Notes under the pieces: generated by a model | Told to the model about the DNA's origin: nothing | Database searches by the model: none | What the model saw: the letters and a program-made list of their open reading frames with translations, nothing else | Translations under genes and position numbers: made by a program | DNA from: Blautia_A ammoniilytica | GTDB taxonomy: Bacteria > Bacillota > Clostridia > Lachnospirales > Lachnospiraceae | DNA: 64,000 nt | NCBI RefSeq assembly: GCF_025566965.1 | Contig: NZ_JAOQJL010000010.1 | Location: 50,497-114,496 of the forward strand | Direction: 5' to 3' | In this document: piece by piece, positions 45,501-54,474 of the stretch | How positions within the stretch are numbered: the first letter of the stretch is position 1 | Layout: each line of letters begins with the position of its first letter

Positions 45501-48500
45501 GGTTTTTGCTGATACGGAATACAGGATCGATGAGGCTGTATAACTGCCCTCCCGTGAACCGTCATCTGATCCGAAAACCAGATATTTTTCCGTTGCATAG
45601 GAGCCGGCCCAGTAAAATCCGCCCATATGGGAGAATCTCCAGGTACATTTCTTGATCTCTGTCGGATTGTCCGGATCCTCGTCTGTAACAGAAAGGCAGA
45701 AATATGTACCCTCCTTGCTTTCTGAATTCCAGGTTCCTGTATAAATATACCCGTTTTTATAGGTAATAGGAGAAAGCGTCTGTCCTCCCAGCACCTCACT
45801 GATCCATACGGATTTCAGGGTCGTGGCATCTACTGCCTGGACCTGCCCGTTTCCTACCTGTGCAAAGATCATTCCTTCCGCATAGGTCAGGGGATTTAAG
45901 GCAAAAACAAGACTTCCCTTCAACTGGTCACTTACAGCCAGGATCTTGCCTGTTTCCTTATCAACCTTATAAATATATTTACCTGATCCTGTATACAGCT
46001 GTCCCCCGAGGATCAGTGGGGGAGTACAGGATTCGCTCCAGCTGCTGCTGATCTGAAGTGCCCACTTTTCGCTGGTTTCCTTAGGGTTATTTGGTGTACT
46101 TACGCTGGTAACACCGTTATTTTCTTCATTGTTGCGGTAATTCCACCACTCATTGTCTGTCAGTTCCTCATGCTTGGTATCTGCCCGTTCCAGACGGACC
46201 TTCAGACTTCCACCAGGTTGTGCAGTAAAGGTTCCTGACTCAGTTTTAAACCCGTAACAGCTGACCGTATAGGAATATTCCGTATCTCCTTTCAGGCCTG
46301 CAAACATATTGGGTTGATTCTCTGAGGGCATCACCCTTTTTCCCAAAGGATCATATACACAGACTAATGCATCCTCCGGGTCTGTCTGGAAAGTCATATC
46401 CGAAACAGCAGATCTTTTTATGGTGATGGAATAATTTCCCTCTGTGGTATACGTTTTCCCGGCCAGAGCCCCTTCCACATAAGTTTCTTCCTTTGCAAGC
46501 CTGACAGGGATCACTGTAACCGGATCGGTGATGGGAATTTCAAGCTCTTCGCCGCTTTCCCATGGCTGTCCATTGATAAACAGGCTGTACCCTTCCTCCT
46601 GTTTGATGGTTGCCTTCACATAAACCTGTTTTACCTGATCGGTTATAGAGGCTGTATAATCAAAAACATTACTGAAAAATCTTTTCTCGTTAAAAATTGA
46701 TTCTCCGTCTGACGAGTCCGAACAGGTCAGATCATTCAACGCCAGGGTGCGAGTGACAAGGATCTTGTAAACCTCCTGTTCTTCGCCGTTTCCTACAGTG
46801 ACTGTACAGATTCCTCTTCTGGCGCCATATTCACCTGATTTGAAGAAATCTCCGGTAAATCCATTACGATAATCCAGATTTTCTTTCGACAGCAGCATTT
46901 TCCGGCTCAGTGGATTTCCATTTACATCTGTGGCACTCATTACAGCTTCCGAACCAGCAGGTGCAAAAGCAGAAAGGCTTGCAGACAGAAAGAACGAGTA
47001 ATTGGAACTGTACTGATTGCTGTATTCAGCAACATAGGTAATACCTCCCAGTTCCTGATCCAGCTCTTCATGGCGTACCAGTGTTTTTTCCATTCCACCG
47101 GAACCACTGTGCTGCCTTGTGTTCAGAGTCATTTCCTCCAGATAATGGCCCTTGGCTTTCTGTGTAAATTCAATATTAATATGACCGTTTTCCTCTGTTG
47201 CCGTAAATTGGCCTTTTACCCGCTGGTATCCATCTGCATAGGCTACATAGGAATAACTGTTGTTTTCAAGAAGTCCTGTAAAAATAAGGGGATCTTCTTT
47301 ATTAGAGGTGATCTTGGCCCCATACTGATCATGCATCTCCACAAAAAAAGTATCTCCAGCCCCTTGGCTCTCTGTAGAAAAAGTCATGTTCAGAGATTTT
47401 TGCACAGGATGTATATGCAAGGTGTAAACCGTATCTTCTACACCTTCGTAGGAAAGACGGATTTCCACATCCTCTTCCCCGCCTTTTAATACACAGGCAT
47501 ATTCTTCGTCAGTAGGCGTTTCTGTTCCATTTATCGTAACCCGGTATTTTTCCCGTACATCTGCATATTGGCAATAATAGGTCTCAGGAAACAGGGATAA
47601 GGTCTGTCCTGTGGTATCTCCCGGAAGATACAGATCATATTCTTTCTGGAAATCCGGGTCTTTATCTGCAAACAACTCTTCCCGTTCATGGTTGTAAAGC
47701 ACATATTCCGTTCCCTGATAGGCTGCTTTCAGATATCCCAGAGAAAGAATACGTTTTACATGTACCAGGTAATCTTTTGTGCCGCTTTTTGAATGGATCT
47801 GCATGGTATTTTCACCCGGTCCATAATCCACAATATAATCCATTGCCTGATAATTGCCATACTTTGCATAGGCATTCAGATTTACGCTTTCCCTTTCCCC
47901 ATTGTGATTTACATAAGTAGAAAGTACAGGTTCTGAATAACTGGACACGCCAAGACCGTAAATTCCTTTTGTAAAATCCGGTAAATACAGAGTATACTCA
48001 TGGATCTCCGGTGAAAAATCCGGTACAGTCTTGTAGATCACATCACCTTCTGACATGGTAGTCCTGGAAGCAAAGCTTAACTGCTCCAGCCAGTCATCAC
48101 TATCCTTTGTCGCATCCTCAGAATCTGCATCTTTCCCTGAATCCGTGGCACTGTTATTTTTGTCTGTTTCCTGACTCTGATCTTCCTGACTCCCTGTTGC
48201 CCCCTCCTGGCTGTTATCTCCTTCCGACGGCGTTGTCGTTGGTTCTGGCGGCACTGCTGTTGGTTCTGACGGCGCTATCGTGGGGTCTGACGGTGCCATT
48301 GTGGGTTCTGACGGCGCTATCGTCGGTTCTGACGGCGCTATTGTGGGGTCTGACGGCGCTATTGTGGGGTCTGACGGCGCTGCTGTTGGTTCTGGCGGCG
48401 CTGCTGTTGGTTCTGGCGGCGCTGCTGTTGGTTCTGGCGGCGCTGCTGTTGGTTCTGACGGCGCTGCTGTGGGTTCAAACAGTGCTTCTCCTGTTTTTTC

Positions 48501-48647
48501 CTCAGTCTGTACTGCCGATGCCCCTGCAGTCTCTGCCTGGACTGCTTCTTTGGTTATCTGTGGCTCTTTTATCTCTTCTGCTAATACCGGAACACTGCTA
48601 AACAGCAGTATCACGGACATATAAACGGCCAGCAATTTCTCTTTCAT
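42531..48647 (-). CDS. Giant surface protein with PEGA-like domains and PQQ-like beta-propeller
   Basis: 2038 residues from the ATG at 48647, one base after the DUF4430 stop. Approximate order: signal peptide 1-23; twelve 7-residue Pro-rich repeats 58-141; acidic linker; cadherin-like beta-sandwich regions from 190; PEGA-like domains near 421, 749 and 1572 (for example ALVCVYDPLGKRVMPSE); a PQQ-like propeller about 870-1190 (GKYIYKVDKETGKILAVSDQ, NGYIYFATKGGILYRVQ, HNGRIYIGVCGTGGQF); further cadherin-like domains; a Lys/Ser/Glu-rich wall-spanning stretch about 1860-1990; one membrane helix about 1997-2020 (VSGIALAGGLYLIFW) and a basic tail. The end resembles a sortase substrate in layout but has RLPGEL rather than LPXTG, so membrane anchoring is more likely. 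The function is unknown; see the finding on corrinoids. Confidence 0.88.
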   Translation of the reverse strand: MKEKLLAVYMSVILLFSSVPVLAEEIKEPQITKEAVQAETAGASAVQTEEKTGEALFEPTAAPSEPTAAPPEPTAAPPEPTAAPPEPTAAPSDPTIAPSDPTIAPSEPTIAPSEPTMAPSDPTIAPSEPTAVPPEPTTTPSEGDNSQEGATGSQEDQSQETDKNNSATDSGKDADSEDATKDSDDWLEQLSFASRTTMSEGDVIYKTVPDFSPEIHEYTLYLPDFTKGIYGLGVSSYSEPVLSTYVNHNGERESVNLNAYAKYGNYQAMDYIVDYGPGENTMQIHSKSGTKDYLVHVKRILSLGYLKAAYQGTEYVLYNHEREELFADKDPDFQKEYDLYLPGDTTGQTLSLFPETYYCQYADVREKYRVTINGTETPTDEEYACVLKGGEEDVEIRLSYEGVEDTVYTLHIHPVQKSLNMTFSTESQGAGDTFFVEMHDQYGAKITSNKEDPLIFTGLLENNSYSYVAYADGYQRVKGQFTATEENGHINIEFTQKAKGHYLEEMTLNTRQHSGSGGMEKTLVRHEELDQELGGITYVAEYSNQYSSNYSFFLSASLSAFAPAGSEAVMSATDVNGNPLSRKMLLSKENLDYRNGFTGDFFKSGEYGARRGICTVTVGNGEEQEVYKILVTRTLALNDLTCSDSSDGESIFNEKRFFSNVFDYTASITDQVKQVYVKATIKQEEGYSLFINGQPWESGEELEIPITDPVTVIPVRLAKEETYVEGALAGKTYTTEGNYSITIKRSAVSDMTFQTDPEDALVCVYDPLGKRVMPSENQPNMFAGLKGDTEYSYTVSCYGFKTESGTFTAQPGGSLKVRLERADTKHEELTDNEWWNYRNNEENNGVTSVSTPNNPKETSEKWALQISSSWSESCTPPLILGGQLYTGSGKYIYKVDKETGKILAVSDQLKGSLVFALNPLTYAEGMIFAQVGNGQVQAVDATTLKSVWISEVLGGQTLSPITYKNGYIYTGTWNSESKEGTYFCLSVTDEDPDNPTEIKKCTWRFSHMGGFYWAGSYATEKYLVFGSDDGSREGSYTASSILYSVSAKTGIQIDMISGLDGDIRTSIVYNNGYIYFATKGGILYRVQMHADGTFGQLVAISLGGMATASPVVHNGRIYIGVCGTGGQFQEDAGHHFDVLTEDANGLYRAYSVPIRGYPQAGATLSTAYENEDYNGDGKPDGRVYVYFTYNVYPGGISFISDEPGQTEGKAEDLYIPDKKQQQYCISTICADSDGTLYYKNDSGYLMAISSNSAYLDDVDITCQEGKVKWDDDFSSSTGSYTLTMPNGTKAAFVKLTIPSGRTATVNGQTYTGITTVPLNEQGEGEIQVVVEYDQQKRTYRFKLLGLGSNADLASLVVSDNNAVNVTASQIPVTPAFSKDITDYTLDVYTGGKKFLNIFASPAGSFGKVTAEAGEGTRRIMRFENTAGTLGATRFAVYFDDQAAVAQVTLKVTAGDGVTVKEYHVALRRTDTYPPVLSDTRAVRIDQDQAQVSFKSNETGYYYLAAVDKGADAPVFDLSVPGTELLQGENSFELDVTGGSAKDIYILAVDSYGNKMETPVHLELQEYKLLTVSFVATPAQAQVVVQDDTGRTVPQENGSCTLFPGNHYTVTVSLDGYYTKTLDFVASEETTRFEITLESSRSSDSALKQLYISSSDKYGKGILKLTPAFSSETINYQAVYEGERSYLNLWPQVSDPKATVKVYAVGGVKKSTVSKEDESIEVDHTGSHPVCRVYFEKQVFEASVRIAVTAEDQTRTDYFVKLYIKDTTAPVLKPVSASRISRKKASVIFKSGEKGRYYYKVTEKGGSDQIDTSGKGIEGIAGTNIITLKKLSAGEKEIHIIMKDEAGNFSNVLTVSIPDSRKSGSTDKNKANNISGSSGKKGPGGQQSTAYIRNNKDSVEEGDGVLKKMNKTSSGSSENPQEKRGAVGSDRKKPDQKEGKSDTKKKKLKKEKSKKESTEGQTPEKSETKTSLGSSNSGAAKQANVASASSGQRLPGELKVVSGIALAGGLYLIFWIRACVVNRTRTAWKRRKRERNQVV
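48225..48476 (-). repeat. Twelve 21-bp coding repeats (Pro-rich stalk)
   Basis: They encode twelve copies of [E/D]-P-T-x-x-P-[S/P], such as EPTAAPP and DPTIAPS, near the N-terminus of the giant protein. Near-identical DNA units suggest that copy number can change by slippage or recombination in whole codons. Confidence 0.9.
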
Positions 48648-48648
48648 T

Positions 48649-50025
48649 CTACCAATCCCCCCATGTTTCACCTCCGAGCATCGCTTCACCAATATCTGCT
48701 CCATAATATAAAGTGAAACGTACCCGTATTTCATCCCCATCTGCTGGGAAATAGGTATTCATTCCTGAACTCAGATACGTACCGTTTACAGAAAACATCC
48801 ATCCGGCTCCTCCGGTAAGCGTACCATCTCCCAGCCAGTCAGGGGAGCAGGTTTCCGGATCCGGAATGTCATTTACATCCTCCAGATGCTGCAGAATCTC
48901 TGCCGGAATCTGATATCCCAAAGTGATTCCCGGACGATCCACGGATTTAAGGTAAAACCCAGCATCCATAGATCCTGTATAATGATACTGGAACCCTGAA
49001 GAATAAAGCACACGGTTCAGTACATAAGGCAGGGTTTCTTCTTCATAAAACGGAACCTCTGCCGGCCCGATCAGGTATCCCAGTCCCATAGTGGAAGCTT
49101 CCAGGCTGAAGGTGATGGTTCCTGCAGGCTGCTCTTCTTCCTCATCTCCTGTGATTTCCTTATATACAGTCACACTCACTGTATCCTGATTGCCATATCT
49201 GTCCTGTGCCGTAATACTGATCGTATTCACATCATCAAGATATGCTTTGTATTTGATCACCCCATTATCCGTTGAAATACTGGTAAGATGCTGTCCATTG
49301 CAAAGCACAATCAACTGGGAAGGAGTCAGTGCCCTTTCCTTATAGTCCTCTGCATAAACAGAAAATACCCTGGATTCCCTGTGGATCACTTCTCCATCCT
49401 GCAGGTCTGAACTGATAGAAGGCCGCAGATCCTCCACCTCTGGAGTTGGCGTAGGCGTATTCTGTGGAACCTCAGCCTCTTCCTGATTATAATCATCATC
49501 TCCGGCTTCTGCGTGATCTTCCTCTATCACCTGGGTGTCATCAAAGATTTTTGTAACTGGCTTTTCTTCTCCATTTTTATCGTCCTCTGAAGCGGAAGGC
49601 TTCTCCCCATTTCCATGCTCGCTGGTCTGTGTACCCGGATCTTCCGGCTGTTCCTGTGAATTTCCCTCATTTAGATTCTCCTGTACAGGCTTCTCCGGTA
49701 CAGGCTCTTCCTGTGGTTCCTGTATTTCCTCTTTTTGCTCTTCCTTTGGAGCCTGGGAAGGCGTAGGAGTGGGATCCTCCTGCATCAGCACTTCTGTTTC
49801 CGGCTGTTCTTCTATTGTATCCTCATCGCTGCTGACCACAGGAGTATAATACCCTTCACCTCTGTAGAGAACCTGGGATCTTTCCTGATTTACACCTGTA
49901 ACAGGATTCTCCGGGATTTGTTTTTGCTGTGATCCTATTTTTGCTGCAAATCCGGCAGTAAGCAGGATCAGACACAAAATCAGCCCTAGCACTGCCGCTG
50001 CTTTTCTTCTTTGATCATGCTTCAT
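48649..50025 (-). CDS. Membrane-anchored DUF4430 (transcobalamin C-terminal-like) protein
   Basis: 458 residues. One N-terminal membrane helix (about 10-28, no lipobox) is followed by a Glu/Pro-rich spacer (about 65-195), an Ig-like domain (about 200-290, VFSVYAEDYKERALTPSQL) and a C-terminal DUF4430 domain (about 300-450). The last shows the family's typical core GAGWMFSVNGTYLSSGMNTY followed by ADGDEIRVRFTLYYGADIG. DUF4430 is also the C-terminal domain of animal transcobalamin and intrinsic factor, where it contacts cobalamin. That makes corrinoid binding a reasonable guess here, supported by the riboswitch-like leader of the operon. It is located one base before the giant propeller protein gene. 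Confidence 0.85.
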   Translation of the reverse strand: MKHDQRRKAAAVLGLILCLILLTAGFAAKIGSQQKQIPENPVTGVNQERSQVLYRGEGYYTPVVSSDEDTIEEQPETEVLMQEDPTPTPSQAPKEEQKEEIQEPQEEPVPEKPVQENLNEGNSQEQPEDPGTQTSEHGNGEKPSASEDDKNGEEKPVTKIFDDTQVIEEDHAEAGDDDYNQEEAEVPQNTPTPTPEVEDLRPSISSDLQDGEVIHRESRVFSVYAEDYKERALTPSQLIVLCNGQHLTSISTDNGVIKYKAYLDDVNTISITAQDRYGNQDTVSVTVYKEITGDEEEEQPAGTITFSLEASTMGLGYLIGPAEVPFYEEETLPYVLNRVLYSSGFQYHYTGSMDAGFYLKSVDRPGITLGYQIPAEILQHLEDVNDIPDPETCSPDWLGDGTLTGGAGWMFSVNGTYLSSGMNTYFPADGDEIRVRFTLYYGADIGEAMLGGETWGDW

Positions 50026-50052
50026 CTGTGCCGCCTCCCTTCATAAAGATTT

Positions 50053-52407
50053 TCAGCAAAGCCGTTCAATATAGCGCATCATGAAACGGTCAAACCATCT
50101 GTTTTTTTTCAGTTTTTCTTCTTTCAGCTTTTTCATATAATCCTGTACGGAAGCCTTTTCCTGCCAGGTGATCTCATGTTTGCTAAACGCTGCCTTTTCT
50201 CCCACTGTGACAGCTGTATCATAAAGTTTTACCAGTTCCCCTGAAAATTCTTTTTCCAGATAACTTCGTATATCTTTCTTTTTGCTGCCATAAAGCTGGG
50301 ATTGGCCATAAAGCAAAAGTGACATTGCATATTTCATCATATAAAGCACTGCTTTACGGTTATCCTCCTGATTGCATCCTTTCTTTCTCCTGCAGCATGC
50401 CCACGATCTTCGCAGTACCACAACGATCATAAAGAGAATTAATATGATGTCAAAAACCAGAAGAAGGATCAGGATCAGGCGCACAAGATCAAACATGGTT
50501 TTCCGGAGAAGTTCCGGAAGTGATGTTTCTTCTTCAGGAGTATTTGTCTCCAGTGTTTCTGCCGCCTGCTGTGCACTTCTTGTGCCTGCCTGCAGGCCTT
50601 TGGTAAGATCCGGCTGCTTCATGCGTTTCAGATAATCCGGCGATACCTCTATGGGGACCCATCCAATGCCATCCACGTAAATCTCCGGCCATGCATGTCC
50701 GTTAGATGCTGGAATATCCAAAGTCTTTGCCGGTTCCTTACCGGAAAGATCATCTTCAGTAATTACATAGCCTTCTGTATATCTGGCCGGTATCCCATAG
50801 TAACGAAACATCAGTGCTGCCACTGTAGCAAAGTGTACATCATAGCCGGTTCTGGATTCTGTTAAGAAATAGTTTAGAAAGCTTCTGCCCTCCGGCATTT
50901 TTTTGCATGCTTTATCATATATGAAATTATTCTGCAAACACTCCCTGATCTTTGTGATGGCAGAATAGTAATCTATATGTCCCTTTGTCTGATCCCCGGC
51001 CTCTCCCAGTTCCCTGGAAAGCAGTTCTGTCTGGCTTTTTGTCAGGCCTGTATAATGCTCATATACAAAAGCATTGTAATAGCTTTCTGCCTGCTCATAT
51101 TCTGTATTTTTCTTATCCTGAATACTTAAAAATGTTTCTGCGGCAAGCTCAGGGAAATAACTGGTAAGACCGGTATTTACATGGTATTCGTAAGACCGGC
51201 TTCCGTACAGGCGGAAGGAACGAAGTGTTTCGTCTGAATTTTCCCAGACAGAGGCATCACTCCAGGAACCTGCTTTTACTTCATATGGTGTATAAATATA
51301 CTCACTATCTGCATTCTCATTAGTAATCTTCATCACCTGATCCTGGTGTGGAATACTTTTATCCTCTACCAGGCTCCGAGCCAGATCCAGCTGAGCATTG
51401 CCGTACAATCCAGCCTGGTGCAGCCAGTAAAACAGGCCATTGTTATTATAATAATCCTCTGTTTTCAGGTGCTTCCACTTGCTGCCATCAAAGCTGCTTC
51501 CCACAAATCCCCGCAGATAGCAGGATTCCAGCTGGTCTGCGGTAACCGTCAGTGCTGTATCCTCAGTGGCAGACCAGCTGCCTGCCTGATCCACTCTTCC
51601 CTTTGGAAGAGAATTGATCTTTTTTTTCTCATAACGGATATGGTTCAGAAGATTACTTCCATTGTCCTGAAGCGCCTTTGAAATACCTGTAACAGTCCGG
51701 GATCCGGAAGGGAATACCGTAGAAGCAAGCAATACTCCTGCCAGCATAAATACCGAAAGATAAAGATACAGCTCCGGCACAAGCCTGGACGTATGATTTT
51801 TCACAGCCTTTTTTCCTGTGCCGTATACAGAAAGGGCCAGCGCACCTGTAACCCCCAGCCCTGTAAGCAGCGGCCCTGCATAAACCTTTACATTTCCTGC
51901 CTGTCCGGCAGTCAAAAAAGCAGGCAGTGCCACCACAATTGCCAGCCAGAACCATCTGCTTCTTATGATCCAGAAAAAAATCATTCCAACAGCAAATGCC
52001 AGTACAAAGCAGGATGCCTCCATATCCCTTCCCACAGTTGTCTCACGGATCAGGACAAACTTTGGCAGTACGATACCGGTACTTTCTCCCACAGTCTGAA
52101 CCAGTGTATTATAAAGGACCGTCAGCCCATTAACCAAAGGCGTAACTCCTGCCAGAACTGCTGCCAGAATTACCCCAGCAAAGAGAAAGGTACCCTGAAG
52201 TGCCCATTTTTTCAGGGAAAGAAGCTGCAGAATCAGAATAGCAATCCCTGTCCCCATCCAATAAAAAACAGCCGGACAGCCTGTATCAACCCACTGCTCT
52301 AAAGTAAGTAGGATACCCGCTGCCAAAAACCAGGCTGCTGTTCCTTCTGTTAAAAAGGCACTGATATTCTTTTTATGGTCTGTTTTTTTATCAACAGAAA
52401 AAAACAT
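50053..52407 (-). CDS. Transglutaminase-like membrane protein, catalytic Cys replaced by Asp
   Basis: 784 residues. Seven or so membrane helices (about 25-245), a large extracellular part with a transglutaminase-like core (about 440-600), one membrane helix (about 642-668) and a cytoplasmic tail. This is the TgpA/YebA-like layout that accompanies MoxR and DUF58. In the core, the position of the catalytic cysteine (usual form GYCxxFA) reads GYDVHFATVAALMFRYYG, so Asp523 replaces Cys. The histidine is kept (GHAWPE, His571) and the acidic third residue is Glu587 (VPIEVSP). The codon is GAT, two changes from TGT, so a single sequencing error is unlikely. Classical thiol chemistry seems impossible; the domain may bind rather than cut or cross-link. 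Confidence 0.88.
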   Translation of the reverse strand: MFFSVDKKTDHKKNISAFLTEGTAAWFLAAGILLTLEQWVDTGCPAVFYWMGTGIAILILQLLSLKKWALQGTFLFAGVILAAVLAGVTPLVNGLTVLYNTLVQTVGESTGIVLPKFVLIRETTVGRDMEASCFVLAFAVGMIFFWIIRSRWFWLAIVVALPAFLTAGQAGNVKVYAGPLLTGLGVTGALALSVYGTGKKAVKNHTSRLVPELYLYLSVFMLAGVLLASTVFPSGSRTVTGISKALQDNGSNLLNHIRYEKKKINSLPKGRVDQAGSWSATEDTALTVTADQLESCYLRGFVGSSFDGSKWKHLKTEDYYNNNGLFYWLHQAGLYGNAQLDLARSLVEDKSIPHQDQVMKITNENADSEYIYTPYEVKAGSWSDASVWENSDETLRSFRLYGSRSYEYHVNTGLTSYFPELAAETFLSIQDKKNTEYEQAESYYNAFVYEHYTGLTKSQTELLSRELGEAGDQTKGHIDYYSAITKIRECLQNNFIYDKACKKMPEGRSFLNYFLTESRTGYDVHFATVAALMFRYYGIPARYTEGYVITEDDLSGKEPAKTLDIPASNGHAWPEIYVDGIGWVPIEVSPDYLKRMKQPDLTKGLQAGTRSAQQAAETLETNTPEEETSLPELLRKTMFDLVRLILILLLVFDIILILFMIVVVLRRSWACCRRKKGCNQEDNRKAVLYMMKYAMSLLLYGQSQLYGSKKKDIRSYLEKEFSGELVKLYDTAVTVGEKAAFSKHEITWQEKASVQDYMKKLKEEKLKKNRWFDRFMMRYIERLC

Positions 52408-52423
52408 ATGCTCTCCTTATCTA

Positions 52424-53512
52424 TCAGGCCTGACTGTTGTCTTCCCCATTAAGTATGGTTACTTCCGCTGACTCCTGCAGCAGCACAACTTCTTTTGCTG
52501 CCTCTTTTGCAGTTACATAAATATAATGGCCAGCCTGCCATTCCTCACAGTTTTCAAGAAATCTTCTAAGGCCTGAAACACCGTTTTCCTGTCTTCCTGC
52601 ACGCACCACCAGCACTGCTGCCTGCCAGAAGCTTTCCATGTCCTGTATGTTTTCCTGAAATACCCGATTCAGGGCAAAATCATAAAATCCAAGCTGACAG
52701 GTAATTCCCTGCCTGAGTAATGCATCTGTTACAGACAATGCCACCGATGCCTGACGATCCAGATATTCAGGATCTGGAAAAGAACCTTCATATCCGGTTT
52801 CCAGAAATACCAGCACAGAACGTGTTACCGGATACCCTGGCTCCCGTACCACCAGATCATTCAATCTTGCACTTAACTTCCAGTGGATCTGTTTCATACT
52901 GTCTCCTGCCTCATATTCCCTTACCTGGAAAGTTTCTCCTGCATCCTCGCCTCCATGCTCCTGGGAATACCGGAAGCTTTCCATATTATAACTTTCGGAA
53001 TGTGTGATCTCTTCCCTTGCATCATAGATTTCCGGCAATATAACGGTTGCTCCATACATTGACACAGGAATCTTACGTCTGAATATTCTCAATGAATCCA
53101 TGCATTCCAAAGTCTGTGCCTGAACAGTACATTCTCCACTGTATACTGTTTCAAAAGAAAACTGGATTTCTTCTGTCTTTTTTCCGGCAATTCCGAAAAG
53201 GATCTTTTCTTTTCCCTTTTCCCCTGTAAGCCGGTTTGCCCAGTACAGATCACAGCCAACACAAAAAAGCGGCAGTATGGAATGATTCTCTATACAGATC
53301 TTTCCGCTGATCCTAGCTTTCTTTTCTCCGTTTTCCGGAAGCTGTATGTATCCGGCAAGATTCCGCCCAGCCAGCACTGTATAAATTGCCAGGCAAAGCA
53401 GCAAAAAAAGCACTGCTGCCAATACACAGAACATTCCATAGGAGCCGGTATAAAGAAGCACAAGGATCCCAACCGCAAGCAGAATGCCTGCGGATATTCT
53501 GTTACGCTTCAT
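52424..53512 (-). CDS. DUF58-domain protein
   Basis: 362 residues. Two N-terminal membrane helices (about 8-47) precede the DUF58 region, whose signature is YEAGDSMKQIHWKLSARLND followed by LVVREPGYPVTRSVLVFLET. The domain resembles a von Willebrand A fold and normally partners a MoxR ATPase. Its start directly abuts the moxR stop (TAA then ATG), and the transglutaminase-like gene follows at 16 bases. Confidence 0.92.
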   Translation of the reverse strand: MKRNRISAGILLAVGILVLLYTGSYGMFCVLAAVLFLLLCLAIYTVLAGRNLAGYIQLPENGEKKARISGKICIENHSILPLFCVGCDLYWANRLTGEKGKEKILFGIAGKKTEEIQFSFETVYSGECTVQAQTLECMDSLRIFRRKIPVSMYGATVILPEIYDAREEITHSESYNMESFRYSQEHGGEDAGETFQVREYEAGDSMKQIHWKLSARLNDLVVREPGYPVTRSVLVFLETGYEGSFPDPEYLDRQASVALSVTDALLRQGITCQLGFYDFALNRVFQENIQDMESFWQAAVLVVRAGRQENGVSGLRRFLENCEEWQAGHYIYVTAKEAAKEVVLLQESAEVTILNGEDNSQA

Positions 53513-54445
53513 TTATTCCACCCTGGGTGCTTCTATATTTTTCAGGATCTGAGTAAGCACCCCCACAGCAGTCAGGTCGCTGATCCTTGCTTTCGGACTG
53601 AGCACGATCCTGTGTGCACACACATCTGTCCAGACTTCCTGTATATCCTCTGGAATCACATAATCCCTGCCGGATAAGTATGCTCTTGCTTTTGACATCC
53701 TGCTAAGAGCAAGGGCGCCTCTTGGGCTGACACCCAGCACGATCCCCTGATTTTTTCTTGTCTGGTCTGTTAATACGGAAATATATTCCAGGATAGGATC
53801 CGAAATATATACATTATCCGTCTCCTGCTGCATTTCCAGGATTTTATCAGTATCCAGAATTTTACGCACACTATCCAGAGGATTGGTTTTCTGCCTGTCA
53901 CGAAGCAGTTCTACCTGGCTTTTCACATCCGGATACCCCATACTGAGCCTTACCATAAAACGGTCAAGCTGAGATTCCGGAAGCATCTGCGTGCCTGCAG
54001 TTCCCAGCGGATTCTGGGTTGCGATCACCACAAAGGGTTTAGGCACTTCATAGGTCACGCCATCCACTGTCACATTGCCTTCTTCCATAACCTCCAACAA
54101 TGCAGACTGTGTCTTACTGGAAGTACGGTTTATCTCATCTGCCAGAAGCATATTGCACATCACTGCACCGGGATGATACTGGAACTGTCCGTTTTCCTTA
54201 TTATACATGGTAAATCCGGTAACATCTGATGGGACTACATCCGGCGTAAACTGGATTCTTCTGAATTCCAGTCCCAGGATCTTGCTTAAGCCCAACGCTG
54301 TGGTTGTTTTTCCCACCCCTGGCACATCCTCCAGAAGAATGTGGCCTCTGGCCAGAAATGCCATAAGGATTTTATCTGTAACTTCCTTTTTTCCGATAAT
54401 AACACTGGCAAGTTCTTTTTGTACTTGTTCCATTATTTCTGCCAT
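53513..54445 (-). CDS. MoxR-family AAA+ ATPase
   Basis: 310 residues from the ATG at 54445 (AAAGGG before it). In-frame codons further upstream run through a hairpin-rich element and are not credible. Walker A is EDVPGVGKTT, Walker B LLADEINRTSSKTQ, and sensor 1 VIATQNPLGTAG; the C-terminal lid contains VSPRGALALSRMSKARAYLS. MoxR proteins act as chaperone-like ATPases that help assemble or activate partner complexes. It opens the six-gene surface operon. Confidence 0.93.
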   Translation of the reverse strand: MAEIMEQVQKELASVIIGKKEVTDKILMAFLARGHILLEDVPGVGKTTTALGLSKILGLEFRRIQFTPDVVPSDVTGFTMYNKENGQFQYHPGAVMCNMLLADEINRTSSKTQSALLEVMEEGNVTVDGVTYEVPKPFVVIATQNPLGTAGTQMLPESQLDRFMVRLSMGYPDVKSQVELLRDRQKTNPLDSVRKILDTDKILEMQQETDNVYISDPILEYISVLTDQTRKNQGIVLGVSPRGALALSRMSKARAYLSGRDYVIPEDIQEVWTDVCAHRIVLSPKARISDLTAVGVLTQILKNIEAPRVE

Positions 54446-54474
54446 AACTTTCCCTTTCTTTAACTTCCTGCAAT

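Noticed and set aside
48280..48624. Long plus-strand reading frame of Gly-Ser-Asp-Gly-Ala repeats
   Set aside because: It is the antisense shadow of the Pro-rich 21-bp repeats of the giant surface protein.
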